Assembly (NCBI GenBank): GCA_017937865.1
Contig: JAGBCU010000018.1
Coordinates: 1 to 64,000 of the forward strand
Source: Clostridia bacterium
Lineage (GTDB): Bacteria; Bacillota; Clostridia; Oscillospirales; Acutalibacteraceae
Direction of reading: 5' to 3'
Length of the DNA: 64,000 nucleotides
The notes below the pieces were generated by a model. It saw nothing but the letters and a program-made list of their open reading frames with translations, was not told the DNA's origin and made no database searches. The first letter of the stretch is position 1. Each line of letters starts with the position of its first letter. This document shows positions 1 through 8,303 of this stretch, piece by piece. The position numbers and the translations under genes are program-made.

Positions 1-79
1 CATTGGCTTTGTTGTGTTGTTCAAAACTCTACTTTTTTCTTCTTTTTTTACTAATTTTTAAAACTCATCGCACAAAAAT

Positions 80-150
80 ATCCGAGACCCACTACTTTCT
101 GTGAATCTCGGATTTTTTAGGCTGTTTTTTTACAGCCCCTTTTTTTGTGC
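80..150 (+). terminator. two adjacent terminator-like hairpins
   Basis: Stem 80-87 pairs with 106-113 (8 bp) and is followed by a T run. A second stem, 120-125 with 132-137, follows at once and is also followed by C/T-rich sequence. They probably end transcription of a gene left of the window. No gene was seen in 1-229. Confidence 0.6.
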
Positions 151-170
151 TTTTACGTTAATATTAAAAG

Positions 171-199
171 TTGAAAAGTTTATATTGGTATGATATACT
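171..199 (+). promoter_or_regulatory. sigma-A-type promoter for the membrane protein gene at 230
   Basis: TTGAAA at 171-176 and TATACT at 194-199, separated by 17 bp, lie 30 bp before the start codon at 230. Both hexamers are close to the vegetative consensus. Confidence 0.5.
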
Positions 200-229
200 T
201 TTTCATATCAAAAAACGATAGGTGAAAAA

Positions 230-1012
230 ATGACTAAATCAAACTATTTATCAAGCGCTGCAAAATATTTTGCTGTTGTTTCAGCTTTGATTCTATTACC
301 TAATTTGTTTTCTGTATTAGGTAGCTCTGAGCAGATGGCTTCTCTTACAGGTAGAATAACGACTCTTTCTTTTTATCTTATTATTGCCGTTACTTACGTT
401 GCTTTAAATGGCGAGGGAATAGCGTACAGAAAAAATAATATTCCCGAAAAATTGCGGAAAATTGTATATCTTAAAAGGTACTTACTTTTTTCGGTACTAG
501 TTAATTTTTCGAAAAACTTTATTGAAAGAAAAACTTTAAATTTTACGGGCAATGATTGGGTGAAAATGATTTTACAGTTTTCATCAAGTATTCTTTTTTC
601 GTTAGCATCCTTCAGCTTTATGGTAACTGTTGTATGGTTATGGTATATAAAACGTGATAAAGGTATTTCGCAACTGTTCAGATTAGAAGCGGTTGCGGTA
701 GCTTTTGGCGTTTTATATAATATTTTTAAGGTTTTCAACCACACCGTTACCGTTTACGATATTAAAATTTTCGGTAGAGTGCTAACGGATTTATTGTCGA
801 ATCAAATTCTTTCGGGCATTTTCTGTGTTGCTTGTTGTACCGTTTTTATAATTGCTTTTATTGTTGTATCAAAGCAATATGATAAGCTTTCCTTTAAAGA
901 AGAGGAGGAAAGAAAGAATCTTTTATCATTAAGAAAATCGACGAAGGATATTTATAATGAGGTTGGTTTTGGTATAGATACTGTTGAGGACGATTTTATT
1001 CTTAAAGGCTGA
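230..1012 (+). CDS. hypothetical multi-pass membrane protein
   Basis: A 260-residue protein that I do not recognise. Hydrophobic stretches lie near residues 12-30, 44-60, 115-140, 150-170 and 190-215, so about five or six membrane spans are likely. The C-terminal ~45 residues are charged (an EEEERK run) and probably cytoplasmic. The start ATG at 230 follows an AGGTG-like ribosome site. The gene has its own promoter-like sequence upstream and a strong hairpin downstream, so it is probably monocistronic. No catalytic motif is visible and no function is proposed. Confidence 0.7.
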   Translation: MTKSNYLSSAAKYFAVVSALILLPNLFSVLGSSEQMASLTGRITTLSFYLIIAVTYVALNGEGIAYRKNNIPEKLRKIVYLKRYLLFSVLVNFSKNFIERKTLNFTGNDWVKMILQFSSSILFSLASFSFMVTVVWLWYIKRDKGISQLFRLEAVAVAFGVLYNIFKVFNHTVTVYDIKIFGRVLTDLLSNQILSGIFCVACCTVFIIAFIVVSKQYDKLSFKEEEERKNLLSLRKSTKDIYNEVGFGIDTVEDDFILKG

Positions 1013-1036
1013 TATGCTAATTGTTAAATATTTGGA

Positions 1037-1075
1037 AACAAGCTTTTATTTCTTATTTAGAAATAAAAGCTTGTT
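1037..1075 (+). terminator. terminator hairpin after the membrane protein gene
   Basis: A perfect 16-bp stem (1037-1052 with 1060-1075) with a 7-nt loop. It is AT-rich and followed by a mixed T/C tract. Confidence 0.6.
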
Positions 1076-1153
1076 CTATTATGATAAAATGTTAAAGAAT
1101 AGGGATTTATGTCTAAAATCTTATTATTATGAAAATTTTTTAAGGAGTAGTGT

Positions 1154-3640
1154 ATGAAACCGGTTTCTAAAATTATATCAATAACACTTACTTGCTTTAT
1201 ATTTATACATATGCTGCCACTTGCTTCTGCCGTTGATACGAAGAGTAGTCTGATGGGTGACGTAAACGGTGACGGAGTTGTAATGATAGAGGATGCTCTT
1301 TTTGTTTTAAGAGCTGCTTCGGGAATTGTACCTTATGACGAAGGTGACTTATACCTTTGCGATACTGACGGTGACGGAATTCTTACGTTGAAGGATGCAA
1401 GGCAAATTTTACGTTATGCGTGCGGTATTGACGGCTTTGAAGATGAGCTTTTAAATGCAGGCTTTCCGAAATCATATATAGAGCCTTTATCAAAGCTTCA
1501 TGATAAATATCCTGACTGGGTTTTTGTACCTATGTTAACAGGTCTTGATTGGCAAGCATCAATAGATGGTGAAAGAACACCTCATTCACAGCAGCTTATC
1601 GAAAAAATAGTTGATTCCTCAATGCAATGCTCTTGTGCGCAATGCTACGGTAAAACCTATGAAGGTGGCGGTTGGGTAAGTGCATCAGAGAATGCGGTTA
1701 AATATTATATGGATCCCCGTAATTTCTTGACGGAGGAATACATATTCCAGTTTGAAAACATCAGATTTGACGAAGCTCAAACTATAGAGGGTATTGAATC
1801 AATTTTAAGCTGGACCTGGATGTATAACGCTGATATTACTTATTACGATGCTTTTGGTAATCTTCTTACTTATTCTGAAAACGGTCAGAATATTAAATAT
1901 TCTGAAGCAATATTAAGAGCTGCCCGTGACAGCAACGTAAGCGCTTATTACCTCGCTTCAAAAATTGTTCAAGAGGTTGGTTCAAAAAATTCTGCAAACG
2001 TAACAACAGCTTGCGGTACAAGCTATCCATATAACGGTATTTACAATTACTACAACATCGGCGCGTATACGGGTGCTGCGGACGGTTTGAGATGGGCAAA
2101 CGGCTATATGAAAACCGTAAGAAGTACAGTTATGTATTCTGAAGCTAATATTGAGTCTGCTCAGGTTGTAACAATACCCGCTTCAACAACAATTTATTTT
2201 GCATATGATTTGGGCGATTTTTATGGCGTAAGAGCCGAGGTAGGCGGAGTTATGTATGCAGGCTTCGTTGTTAAAGACAATATCAGCGTTTCAACGGAAT
2301 ACGGAAGACCATGGAATAATCCGTATCAATCAATTTATTACGGTGCTCGATGGATTTATAATAGCTTTGTTGATACTCAGTACACAGGATATCTTCAAAA
2401 ATTTAATGTAAATCCTGAAAGCGATACTCTTTACGAATACGAATATATGGCTAACGTAAGAGCTGCGGCGTCTGAATCTTATTATACTTATTCTGCGTAT
2501 AAAGCAAACGGTACGCTTGAAAGCAGAAAAGTATTTTCAATACCCGTATTTGTAAATATGTCTTACGCCGATTATAGCAAAGAGGATATATTCAGAAATA
2601 CCGTGCCTGAAATGTCAATAGTTTCAAATACAAATGATACAGTTACAGTACAATGGACTGCTGTAGACGGTGCCGAAGGCTACGAGATATATAAATATGA
2701 CGAAACGACAAATGAGTATTATTATCTTGATAAGGTAACCTCAACATCTTATACCGCCTACACCAATACCGACTGGGCATATCTTAGCGTTAGAGGCTAC
2801 AAACAGAAAACTGATTATGAGCTTGAATATACTCTTTTCAGTAACGGTGTTCAAATTCTTAAAGCTCCGAATGCGCCCTCAGGCTTAGTGACAACGGGCT
2901 ATGATACGAATTATATAAATCTTGCTTGGGGTAATGTTGGGGCTGATGGTTACGAGATATACCGTTACGACGGCATTAGTCAGACATCAACGTATCTTAC
3001 AACCGTTACCGCAAATTACTATACAGATAGTTCTGTTTTCGGAGGCGTTTATTATCACTATAATGTAAGAGCATTCAGATTAGGTGAAAACGGTAAATTT
3101 TATTCATCATGGTCTAACGATCTGCAATTGACAACTCCGGGTCAAACACCTGTTACCGGTGTTGTTAAGGTTTCCGATTATCTTAATATAAGACAGTCGC
3201 CTGATTCTACGGCTACAATTGTTGCAAAGGCTTATAATAATCAAAATGTTATAATACTTGAAACCGTAGGTGTTTGGTATAAAGTTCAGTTTGTCTATAA
3301 TGGCGTAACGTATGTAGGTTACGGTCATTCTGATTATATTGTGACAGATAATTCAACTGTAACACCTCCCACTCCCGAAACACCTGCTCTTGAAGCCTGT
3401 CCGTATGCAGAGCCCACGGCGACCTTAGGGCAGGGAAGAAATAATGAAATTACCTCTGTTAAATGGCTTCAATGGTATCTTTATAAATTGGGTTATTTAA
3501 CCGAAAATGATATAGATGGTGATTTCGGTCCGACTACAAATAATGCAGTAATCCGTTTTCAAACGGATAAAGGACTTGATGTTGACGGTCTTGTCGGTAG
3601 TGGCACAAGAGCTGCACTGAAAACCGCTTATGGAATATAA
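1154..3640 (+). CDS. secreted dockerin-glucosaminidase-FN3-SH3-peptidoglycan-binding cell wall hydrolase
   Basis: An 828-residue exported protein. A signal peptide (about residues 1-26) is followed by a type I dockerin-like module at about 33-95, with two calcium-loop repeats (DVNGDG and DTDGDG). A domain at about 100-460 resembles clostridial endo-beta-N-acetylglucosaminidases that cut the peptidoglycan glycan strand. Two fibronectin type III-like domains (about 490-575 and 577-672), an SH3-like domain (about 675-735) and a C-terminal peptidoglycan-binding domain (about 760-828) complete it. The start ATG follows TAAGGAG at 1141-1147. The next gene also carries a dockerin and is a wall amidase, so the two probably act together on the wall. 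The dockerin is unusual in this setting because no cohesin or scaffoldin is seen in the window. The glycosidase assignment is by overall resemblance; I could not fix a catalytic residue. Confidence 0.8.
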   Translation: MKPVSKIISITLTCFIFIHMLPLASAVDTKSSLMGDVNGDGVVMIEDALFVLRAASGIVPYDEGDLYLCDTDGDGILTLKDARQILRYACGIDGFEDELLNAGFPKSYIEPLSKLHDKYPDWVFVPMLTGLDWQASIDGERTPHSQQLIEKIVDSSMQCSCAQCYGKTYEGGGWVSASENAVKYYMDPRNFLTEEYIFQFENIRFDEAQTIEGIESILSWTWMYNADITYYDAFGNLLTYSENGQNIKYSEAILRAARDSNVSAYYLASKIVQEVGSKNSANVTTACGTSYPYNGIYNYYNIGAYTGAADGLRWANGYMKTVRSTVMYSEANIESAQVVTIPASTTIYFAYDLGDFYGVRAEVGGVMYAGFVVKDNISVSTEYGRPWNNPYQSIYYGARWIYNSFVDTQYTGYLQKFNVNPESDTLYEYEYMANVRAAASESYYTYSAYKANGTLESRKVFSIPVFVNMSYADYSKEDIFRNTVPEMSIVSNTNDTVTVQWTAVDGAEGYEIYKYDETTNEYYYLDKVTSTSYTAYTNTDWAYLSVRGYKQKTDYELEYTLFSNGVQILKAPNAPSGLVTTGYDTNYINLAWGNVGADGYEIYRYDGISQTSTYLTTVTANYYTDSSVFGGVYYHYNVRAFRLGENGKFYSSWSNDLQLTTPGQTPVTGVVKVSDYLNIRQSPDSTATIVAKAYNNQNVIILETVGVWYKVQFVYNGVTYVGYGHSDYIVTDNSTVTPPTPETPALEACPYAEPTATLGQGRNNEITSVKWLQWYLYKLGYLTENDIDGDFGPTTNNAVIRFQTDKGLDVDGLVGSGTRAALKTAYGI

Positions 3641-3667
3641 ATAGAATTCTGGTGTGAAAATAATAAT

Positions 3668-5155
3668 ATGAAAAACAGAATAATAGCAGTTGTGCTTGTT
3701 TCGGTGATTACTTTATCTGCTTTTACTGTTAGAGGTTTTGCTTTTTTAAAAGGGGATTTAAATGGCAACGGAGTATTAGAGGTTGCCGATGCTCTTGAAG
3801 TGTTGAGAATTTCGTCAGGAATAATTCCCGGAGATTGGTATAAGAAAATGATAGCGGATATGGATTCTGATGAAGTTGTTACTATAAAGGATGCGCGTAG
3901 TATCTTAAGTCAAAGTGTGGATCTGACAGATATAAACGATTATCACGAACAGTTAACCCCTTACACCGACCACGGTTTTGGTACTTCAACATTTTGTGTT
4001 GTTAATAGTTATTATAGTGAGGTGCTTCCTGCTTCACCTATTGACAACAAGTCGAATCCGTTATATTCTGCAATTCCTTACGGTACCTTTGATATTGTAA
4101 CGTCTGAACTTATTCACCATAGTGAGAGTGGAAACGATTTTTATGTTTTAGCATCGGGCAGACGTTTGTACGCTAATGAAATTCAAGTTTTTAACGGTTA
4201 TAATATGCCTTATAATAAGGCTGTTTTAAAGAAAACTGTAACAAAAAATTCAGGTAGTACGCAATTTTATCTCGCTCTTGATTGGCGTGTTCCGTTTAAT
4301 GTAACCGTAAATCCTCAAGAATACGTTACGGGTTTTAACAGTCGTTCTTTTAATATAAAAGACGGTGTATTTACCGGTAACTATATTGATATAACTTTCA
4401 ATTATACTACACATACGGAAGGGGAGTTAAGCTTCCCTGAAAGCAACGTTATAAGCCATACTCAATGGATTACTGACGGTAACAATGCAACCTTGAGAGT
4501 TTATTTGAAAAATGCCGGTTGCTTTTTCGGTTATACCGCTTATTATGACAGTAACAACTATCTTGTTATTTCGGTAAAAGAAAAGATGAATACTCTTTCG
4601 GGTAAGGTTATAGAGATTGACCCCGGTCACGGCGGTAAGGAGCCGGGTGCAGGCTCCGGCACCGGTGTTTACGAAAGAGATGTTACATATAATATTGCTA
4701 CATATTTAAAAGCATATCTTGAATCAGCAGGTGCAACTGTCGTTTTTTCAAGAGATAATTCAGCATCTGTACCGGAAATTGAAGAACGAAGGTTCAACAC
4801 TCTGAAAAACAATCCTGATATGTTTGTTTCTGTTCATTGTGATTCTTCTGCTGATTCGTCGGTGAATGGCTCGTCAGCTTATTATTATAAAAACTATTCA
4901 GGGCCTTTAGCCTTTGCTATTTCGAGAAATTTACCATCAGCTGTAAAAAAAGATTTGAATTATGCTATGTTTGATAAAGGTGCACATTTTTATCCGTTTA
5001 TGGTAACAAGAGTTGAAAATTGTCCTGCTGTTTTAGTTGAATGCGGATTTATATCTAATTCTCAGGATTTTGCAATTATAAATTCACCTGCAGGGCAGAA
5101 TAGTATTGCAAGAGGTATTTATAACGGAATAGTTGAATATTGCAGTTGGTATTAA
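3668..5155 (+). CDS. dockerin-bearing N-acetylmuramoyl-L-alanine amidase (Amidase_3)
   Basis: A 495-residue secreted protein. It has a signal peptide (about 1-26), a dockerin-like module at about 28-85 (DLNGNG and DMDSDE loops, the second degenerate), a central beta-rich region of unknown role (about 100-305), and a C-terminal zinc amidase domain at about 313-490. Zinc-ligand motifs are IDPGHGG, the Glu in YERD, and SVHCDSS; the catalytic Glu is in LVECGF. It should cleave the bond between muramic acid and the stem peptide. The gene lies 27 bp after the dockerin-glucosaminidase gene and ends in a strong terminator, so the pair probably forms a two-gene operon. The central region resembles the AMIN-type modules found before such domains, but that is weak. 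Confidence 0.85.
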   Translation: MKNRIIAVVLVSVITLSAFTVRGFAFLKGDLNGNGVLEVADALEVLRISSGIIPGDWYKKMIADMDSDEVVTIKDARSILSQSVDLTDINDYHEQLTPYTDHGFGTSTFCVVNSYYSEVLPASPIDNKSNPLYSAIPYGTFDIVTSELIHHSESGNDFYVLASGRRLYANEIQVFNGYNMPYNKAVLKKTVTKNSGSTQFYLALDWRVPFNVTVNPQEYVTGFNSRSFNIKDGVFTGNYIDITFNYTTHTEGELSFPESNVISHTQWITDGNNATLRVYLKNAGCFFGYTAYYDSNNYLVISVKEKMNTLSGKVIEIDPGHGGKEPGAGSGTGVYERDVTYNIATYLKAYLESAGATVVFSRDNSASVPEIEERRFNTLKNNPDMFVSVHCDSSADSSVNGSSAYYYKNYSGPLAFAISRNLPSAVKKDLNYAMFDKGAHFYPFMVTRVENCPAVLVECGFISNSQDFAIINSPAGQNSIARGIYNGIVEYCSWY

Positions 5156-5160
5156 AAAAA

Positions 5161-5193
5161 GCTTGTTGAACAAACCGTTCAACAAGCTTTTTT
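5161..5193 (+). terminator. rho-independent terminator after the amidase gene
   Basis: An 11-bp perfect stem (5161-5171 with 5177-5187), 5-nt loop, then TTTTTTC. An A run on the left lets it also serve the minus-strand nagA. Confidence 0.85.
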
Positions 5194-5209
5194 CTTTGTA
5201 TTGATTTAA

Positions 5210-6373
5210 TTATATTCTTTTTACACCGTTTGTGAAAACTGATTTAATGTTTATATTATCGTCAAAAATCAAAAGGTCCTCGTCGTAGCCTTTTTCAATT
5301 TTACCCTTTGATTTACCGAAGCCTAAAATCTCGGCGGGGGTAAGCGATGCCATTTTTACTGCACTGTAAAGAGGTACGCCAACCTCCTTGTACATATTTC
5401 TTACGCAGTCGGAAAGCACTGCGGCGCTACCCGCTAAAGCGGAGCGGTCGCTTAATTTCATAACCTTATCTTCATAGATAACGCTCATACCGTTTTCCTG
5501 TGTGTAAACGGTGTTTTCTTTTATATCACTTGCGGAAAACTCAAGTCCGTCAGTAATAAGATACATTTTACTGTCGCCCTTGCACTTATAAATAAGCTGT
5601 AAAACACCCTTTGGTAAATGCCTTAAATCTGCAATAGTCTGAGTTGAGATTTCGTCAATTACAAGACCTGCTTCAACAACTCCTGCAGTTCTGAAAACGC
5701 CCGTTTTGAAGCAAGAGGTACAAGCGTTGTAAATATGAGTAACATCACAAAATCCGTGCTTTACCGCTTCTTCAACTTCCTCAAAGCTTGCGGCGGAATG
5801 AGCAACAGAGGGAACAATTCCTCTTGCTTTTAATTTGTCACCTAATTCAAGGCAACCCTCAACCTCGGGTGCGGCACCCATAATAAGAATTTTATCCCAT
5901 GCTTCAAGCAATTCTTCGGGTGGGTTTTCGTTTGGGTTTAAAATGTTCTCGGGGCTTTGAGCACCTTTATATTTTAGATTGAGATAAGGTCCTTCAAGAT
6001 GCACGCCTAAAATATTAGCCTTTTCGCTTTTTTCGCTTGCTTCCTTTATTGATAAAACTGCTTTTTTAAGCTGATTTATAGGTGCGGCAAGAGTTGTAGG
6101 AACAATTGAGGTTGTGCCGTATTTCAAATGTGCTTCAGCCATTGTGATAATATCATTGTAATCCTCACTCATAGCGCTTTTGTTACCGCCACCGTGAACA
6201 TGACCGTCAATAAAACCGGGGGAGAGATAATTGCCACAGCAATCTATAACGGTATCGCCGTTCTTTATCTCAAATCTGTCGCATATATCTAAAATTTTAC
6301 CGTTGTCGGCTATTACGTTGCATTCTCTTATTTTATCAGGAAAAATAACCTTTGCGTTAATATAAATATTCAT
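5210..6373 (-). CDS. nagA: N-acetylglucosamine-6-phosphate deacetylase
   Basis: A 387-residue amidohydrolase-superfamily enzyme. It removes acetate from GlcNAc-6-phosphate to give glucosamine-6-phosphate, in amino-sugar catabolism and cell-wall recycling. Visible motifs are GFIDGHVHGG (metal-binding HxH), HLEGPYLN (metal-ligand Glu), the HIYNACT segment after the central histidine, and LITDGLE with the catalytic Asp. The C-terminal composite beta-domain ends with the usual KGKIEKGYDEDLLIFD. The start codon is preceded by GAGGTG. It stands alone, divergent from spoIIGA and convergent with the wall hydrolases, with no nagB beside it. Confidence 0.92.
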   Translation of the reverse strand: MNIYINAKVIFPDKIRECNVIADNGKILDICDRFEIKNGDTVIDCCGNYLSPGFIDGHVHGGGNKSAMSEDYNDIITMAEAHLKYGTTSIVPTTLAAPINQLKKAVLSIKEASEKSEKANILGVHLEGPYLNLKYKGAQSPENILNPNENPPEELLEAWDKILIMGAAPEVEGCLELGDKLKARGIVPSVAHSAASFEEVEEAVKHGFCDVTHIYNACTSCFKTGVFRTAGVVEAGLVIDEISTQTIADLRHLPKGVLQLIYKCKGDSKMYLITDGLEFSASDIKENTVYTQENGMSVIYEDKVMKLSDRSALAGSAAVLSDCVRNMYKEVGVPLYSAVKMASLTPAEILGFGKSKGKIEKGYDEDLLIFDDNINIKSVFTNGVKRI

Positions 6374-6500
6374 AAAAACACCTCACTTTTAATTTTAAAT
6401 ATATTCACTCTCATTGTCAATGAAAAGTTTTTTTACCGACTTAAAATGACAAGTATTTTAAACTTAATAATTTAAAATGTATTTGTCAGGGGGTGGTGTG

Positions 6501-7400
6501 TTGACGGTGTATGCAGACGTGCTTGTAAGCTTGAATATATTAATTACTTATATTTTTCTTGTGTGTACCCGTGTGATTTGCAAAATGGCTACCAATAGAT
6601 TTCTTGTAGCTGTAGGGAGCTTTATTGGCGGTTTCAGTGCTCTTATAATATTTTTTGATATTAAATATCCGGCGTTATCGATTCTTATTAAGCTATTAAC
6701 GGCGGCGGTTATAGTAGGGGTATCATTTCTGCCTCGTAGCATACGGGGATTTATAAAGCTGTATTCAGGTTTTTTAACTGTAAGTGTAATCTTCGGCGGT
6801 GTTATGTATTTTTTAGAAATTACAATAAATCCCGAAAAAATTATGTATTACAACGGCACCGTTTATTTTGATATGAGTCTTGCTTATCTTGTAGGCAGTG
6901 TGCTTGTGATTTACGGTTTGTTTCTTCTTGTACAGTACCTTTTAGATAAAAAAGTAAGTAACGAAAATCTATGCGAATTGAAAATATTCTTTAGAAATAC
7001 TGCGGTTTCGCTTCCTTCCGTTATTGATACCGGGAACAATTTAACAGACGGCTTAACGGGGCGACCCGTAGCCGTTGCAGAGCTTTCGGAGGTAGCACCG
7101 CTTTTTGATTTTAAAGAACTTGATTTTCTTAAAAAAGGTAATTACGAAAGCATTCCCGAAGCACTAAAAAAATATATAAGAGTGGTGCCTTGCGGTGCGG
7201 TGACGGGAGAGGGGATTTTGTTAGGCTTTATCCCCGAAAAAGTAGAGGTTAAAACAAAAACAAGGGTTTACATAAACGATTATTGCGTTATAGCGGTTTT
7301 AAATAAACAGCTTTCAGAGGGAGAATACAGAGCCTTATTAAACGAAAAAATATTACAAAACAGCCGAGAGGAGAAACGTATTGAAAGCAATGTTTTTTGA
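6501..7400 (+). CDS. spoIIGA: sigma-E processing peptidase SpoIIGA
   Basis: A membrane aspartic protease that cleaves pro-sigma-E in the mother cell during sporulation. About five hydrophobic segments in the first ~155 residues are followed by a soluble protease domain. The catalytic motif is DTGN with D176 (codon at 7026). The reading frame is open to an ATG at 6477, but a strong ribosome site (CAGGGGG, 6488-6494) places the start at TTG 6501. This gives the family-typical N-terminus MTVYADVL; GTG at 6498 is an alternative. It overlaps sigE by 20 bp, the classical two-gene order. The upstream 127 bp hold imperfect Spo0A-like words (TTGTCAAT near 6415, ATGACAAG near 6446) that I would not call as sites. 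Confidence 0.9.
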   Translation: MTVYADVLVSLNILITYIFLVCTRVICKMATNRFLVAVGSFIGGFSALIIFFDIKYPALSILIKLLTAAVIVGVSFLPRSIRGFIKLYSGFLTVSVIFGGVMYFLEITINPEKIMYYNGTVYFDMSLAYLVGSVLVIYGLFLLVQYLLDKKVSNENLCELKIFFRNTAVSLPSVIDTGNNLTDGLTGRPVAVAELSEVAPLFDFKELDFLKKGNYESIPEALKKYIRVVPCGAVTGEGILLGFIPEKVEVKTKTRVYINDYCVIAVLNKQLSEGEYRALLNEKILQNSREEKRIESNVF

Positions 7401-8106
7401 ATTTATAAATAAATTAAAATTGAAGCTTTTCATAAAATTAGGTCTTAAAAAAATCTATTATATAAATAGTCCGCAAACGTTACCGCCACCGCTTTCAAAG
7501 GAAAGAGAACAAGAGCTTACAGAAAAATTATGCGACGGCGATAAAAAGGCGAGAGATATTCTTGTTGAGCATAATTTAAGGCTTGTAGTTTATATTGCGA
7601 AAAAATTTGAAAACTCGGGGGTTAATATTGAGGATTTGATTTCAATAGGCACAATCGGTCTTATAAAAGCTGTAAATACCTTCAGACCCGATAAAAATAT
7701 AAAGCTTGCAACCTACGCTTCAAGATGCATAGAAAATGAAATTTTAATGTATTTGAGAAAGGTTAATCAGCAGAGGGGAGATATTTCCCTTGATGAGCCC
7801 TTAAACGTTGATTGGGACGGTAACGAGCTTTTATTATCCGACGTTTTAGGTTCTGACGGACTCGAAATAAACGACAATATCGAGCAAGAGGATGAAAAAA
7901 GAATTCTTCATATGTGTATGAATGATTTATCTGAGCGTGAAAGGCTCATAATGAATATGCGATTTGGTATGGACGGACAAAAGGAGCACACTCAAAAAGA
8001 GGTAGCCGATATTTTAGGCATATCTCAAAGCTATATATCCCGCCTTGAAAAAAGAATTATTGTTAAACTGAAAAGGGATATAGAACGTCAAACGGTGGAA
8101 AGATAA
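7381..8106 (+). CDS. sigE: sporulation sigma factor sigma-E (pro-form)
   Basis: A 241-residue sigma-70-family factor for early mother-cell gene expression. It starts with an amphipathic pro-sequence of about 25-30 residues ahead of [15 protein letters not shown], the expected processing region. Region 2 contains [13 protein letters not shown] and the highly conserved [15 protein letters not shown] and [19 protein letters not shown]. Region 4 has the helix-turn-helix [20 protein letters not shown]. The start is TTG at 7381 inside the end of spoIIGA, with GAGAGGAG just upstream, so translation is coupled. sigG does not follow, unlike the Bacillus and many clostridial clusters; a surface toxin gene lies there instead. 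Confidence 0.95.
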   Translation: MKAMFFEFINKLKLKLFIKLGLKKIYYINSPQTLPPPLSKEREQELTEKLCDGDKKARDILVEHNLRLVVYIAKKFENSGVNIEDLISIGTIGLIKAVNTFRPDKNIKLATYASRCIENEILMYLRKVNQQRGDISLDEPLNVDWDGNELLLSDVLGSDGLEINDNIEQEDEKRILHMCMNDLSERERLIMNMRFGMDGQKEHTQKEVADILGISQSYISRLEKRIIVKLKRDIERQTVER

Positions 8107-8128
8107 ACAAAAACAGAAATAATAACCT

Positions 8129-8159
8129 AAACCACTGCCTCAATAACGGTAGTGGTTTT
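8129..8159 (+). terminator. hairpin after sigE
   Basis: An 11-bp stem with one G-U pair (8129-8139 with 8148-8158), an 8-nt loop and a short T tract. Confidence 0.5.
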
Positions 8160-8303
8160 GTACAAACAATAGAAATTTCCTTTGGATAAAATTCACAAAC
8201 TTTAAAAAACGGCAAAATATTTTTGAAGTTTTTCGGAATTTTTGTCATATATAGATGAAAGCAAAAAAATTTGTTTTCGATAAAATATATAGGAGGAATT
8301 CTG

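Noticed and set aside
6415-6453. Spo0A boxes before spoIIGA
   Set aside because: TTGTCAAT and ATGACAAG are imperfect against the TTGTCGAA-type consensus, so they were not listed as sites.
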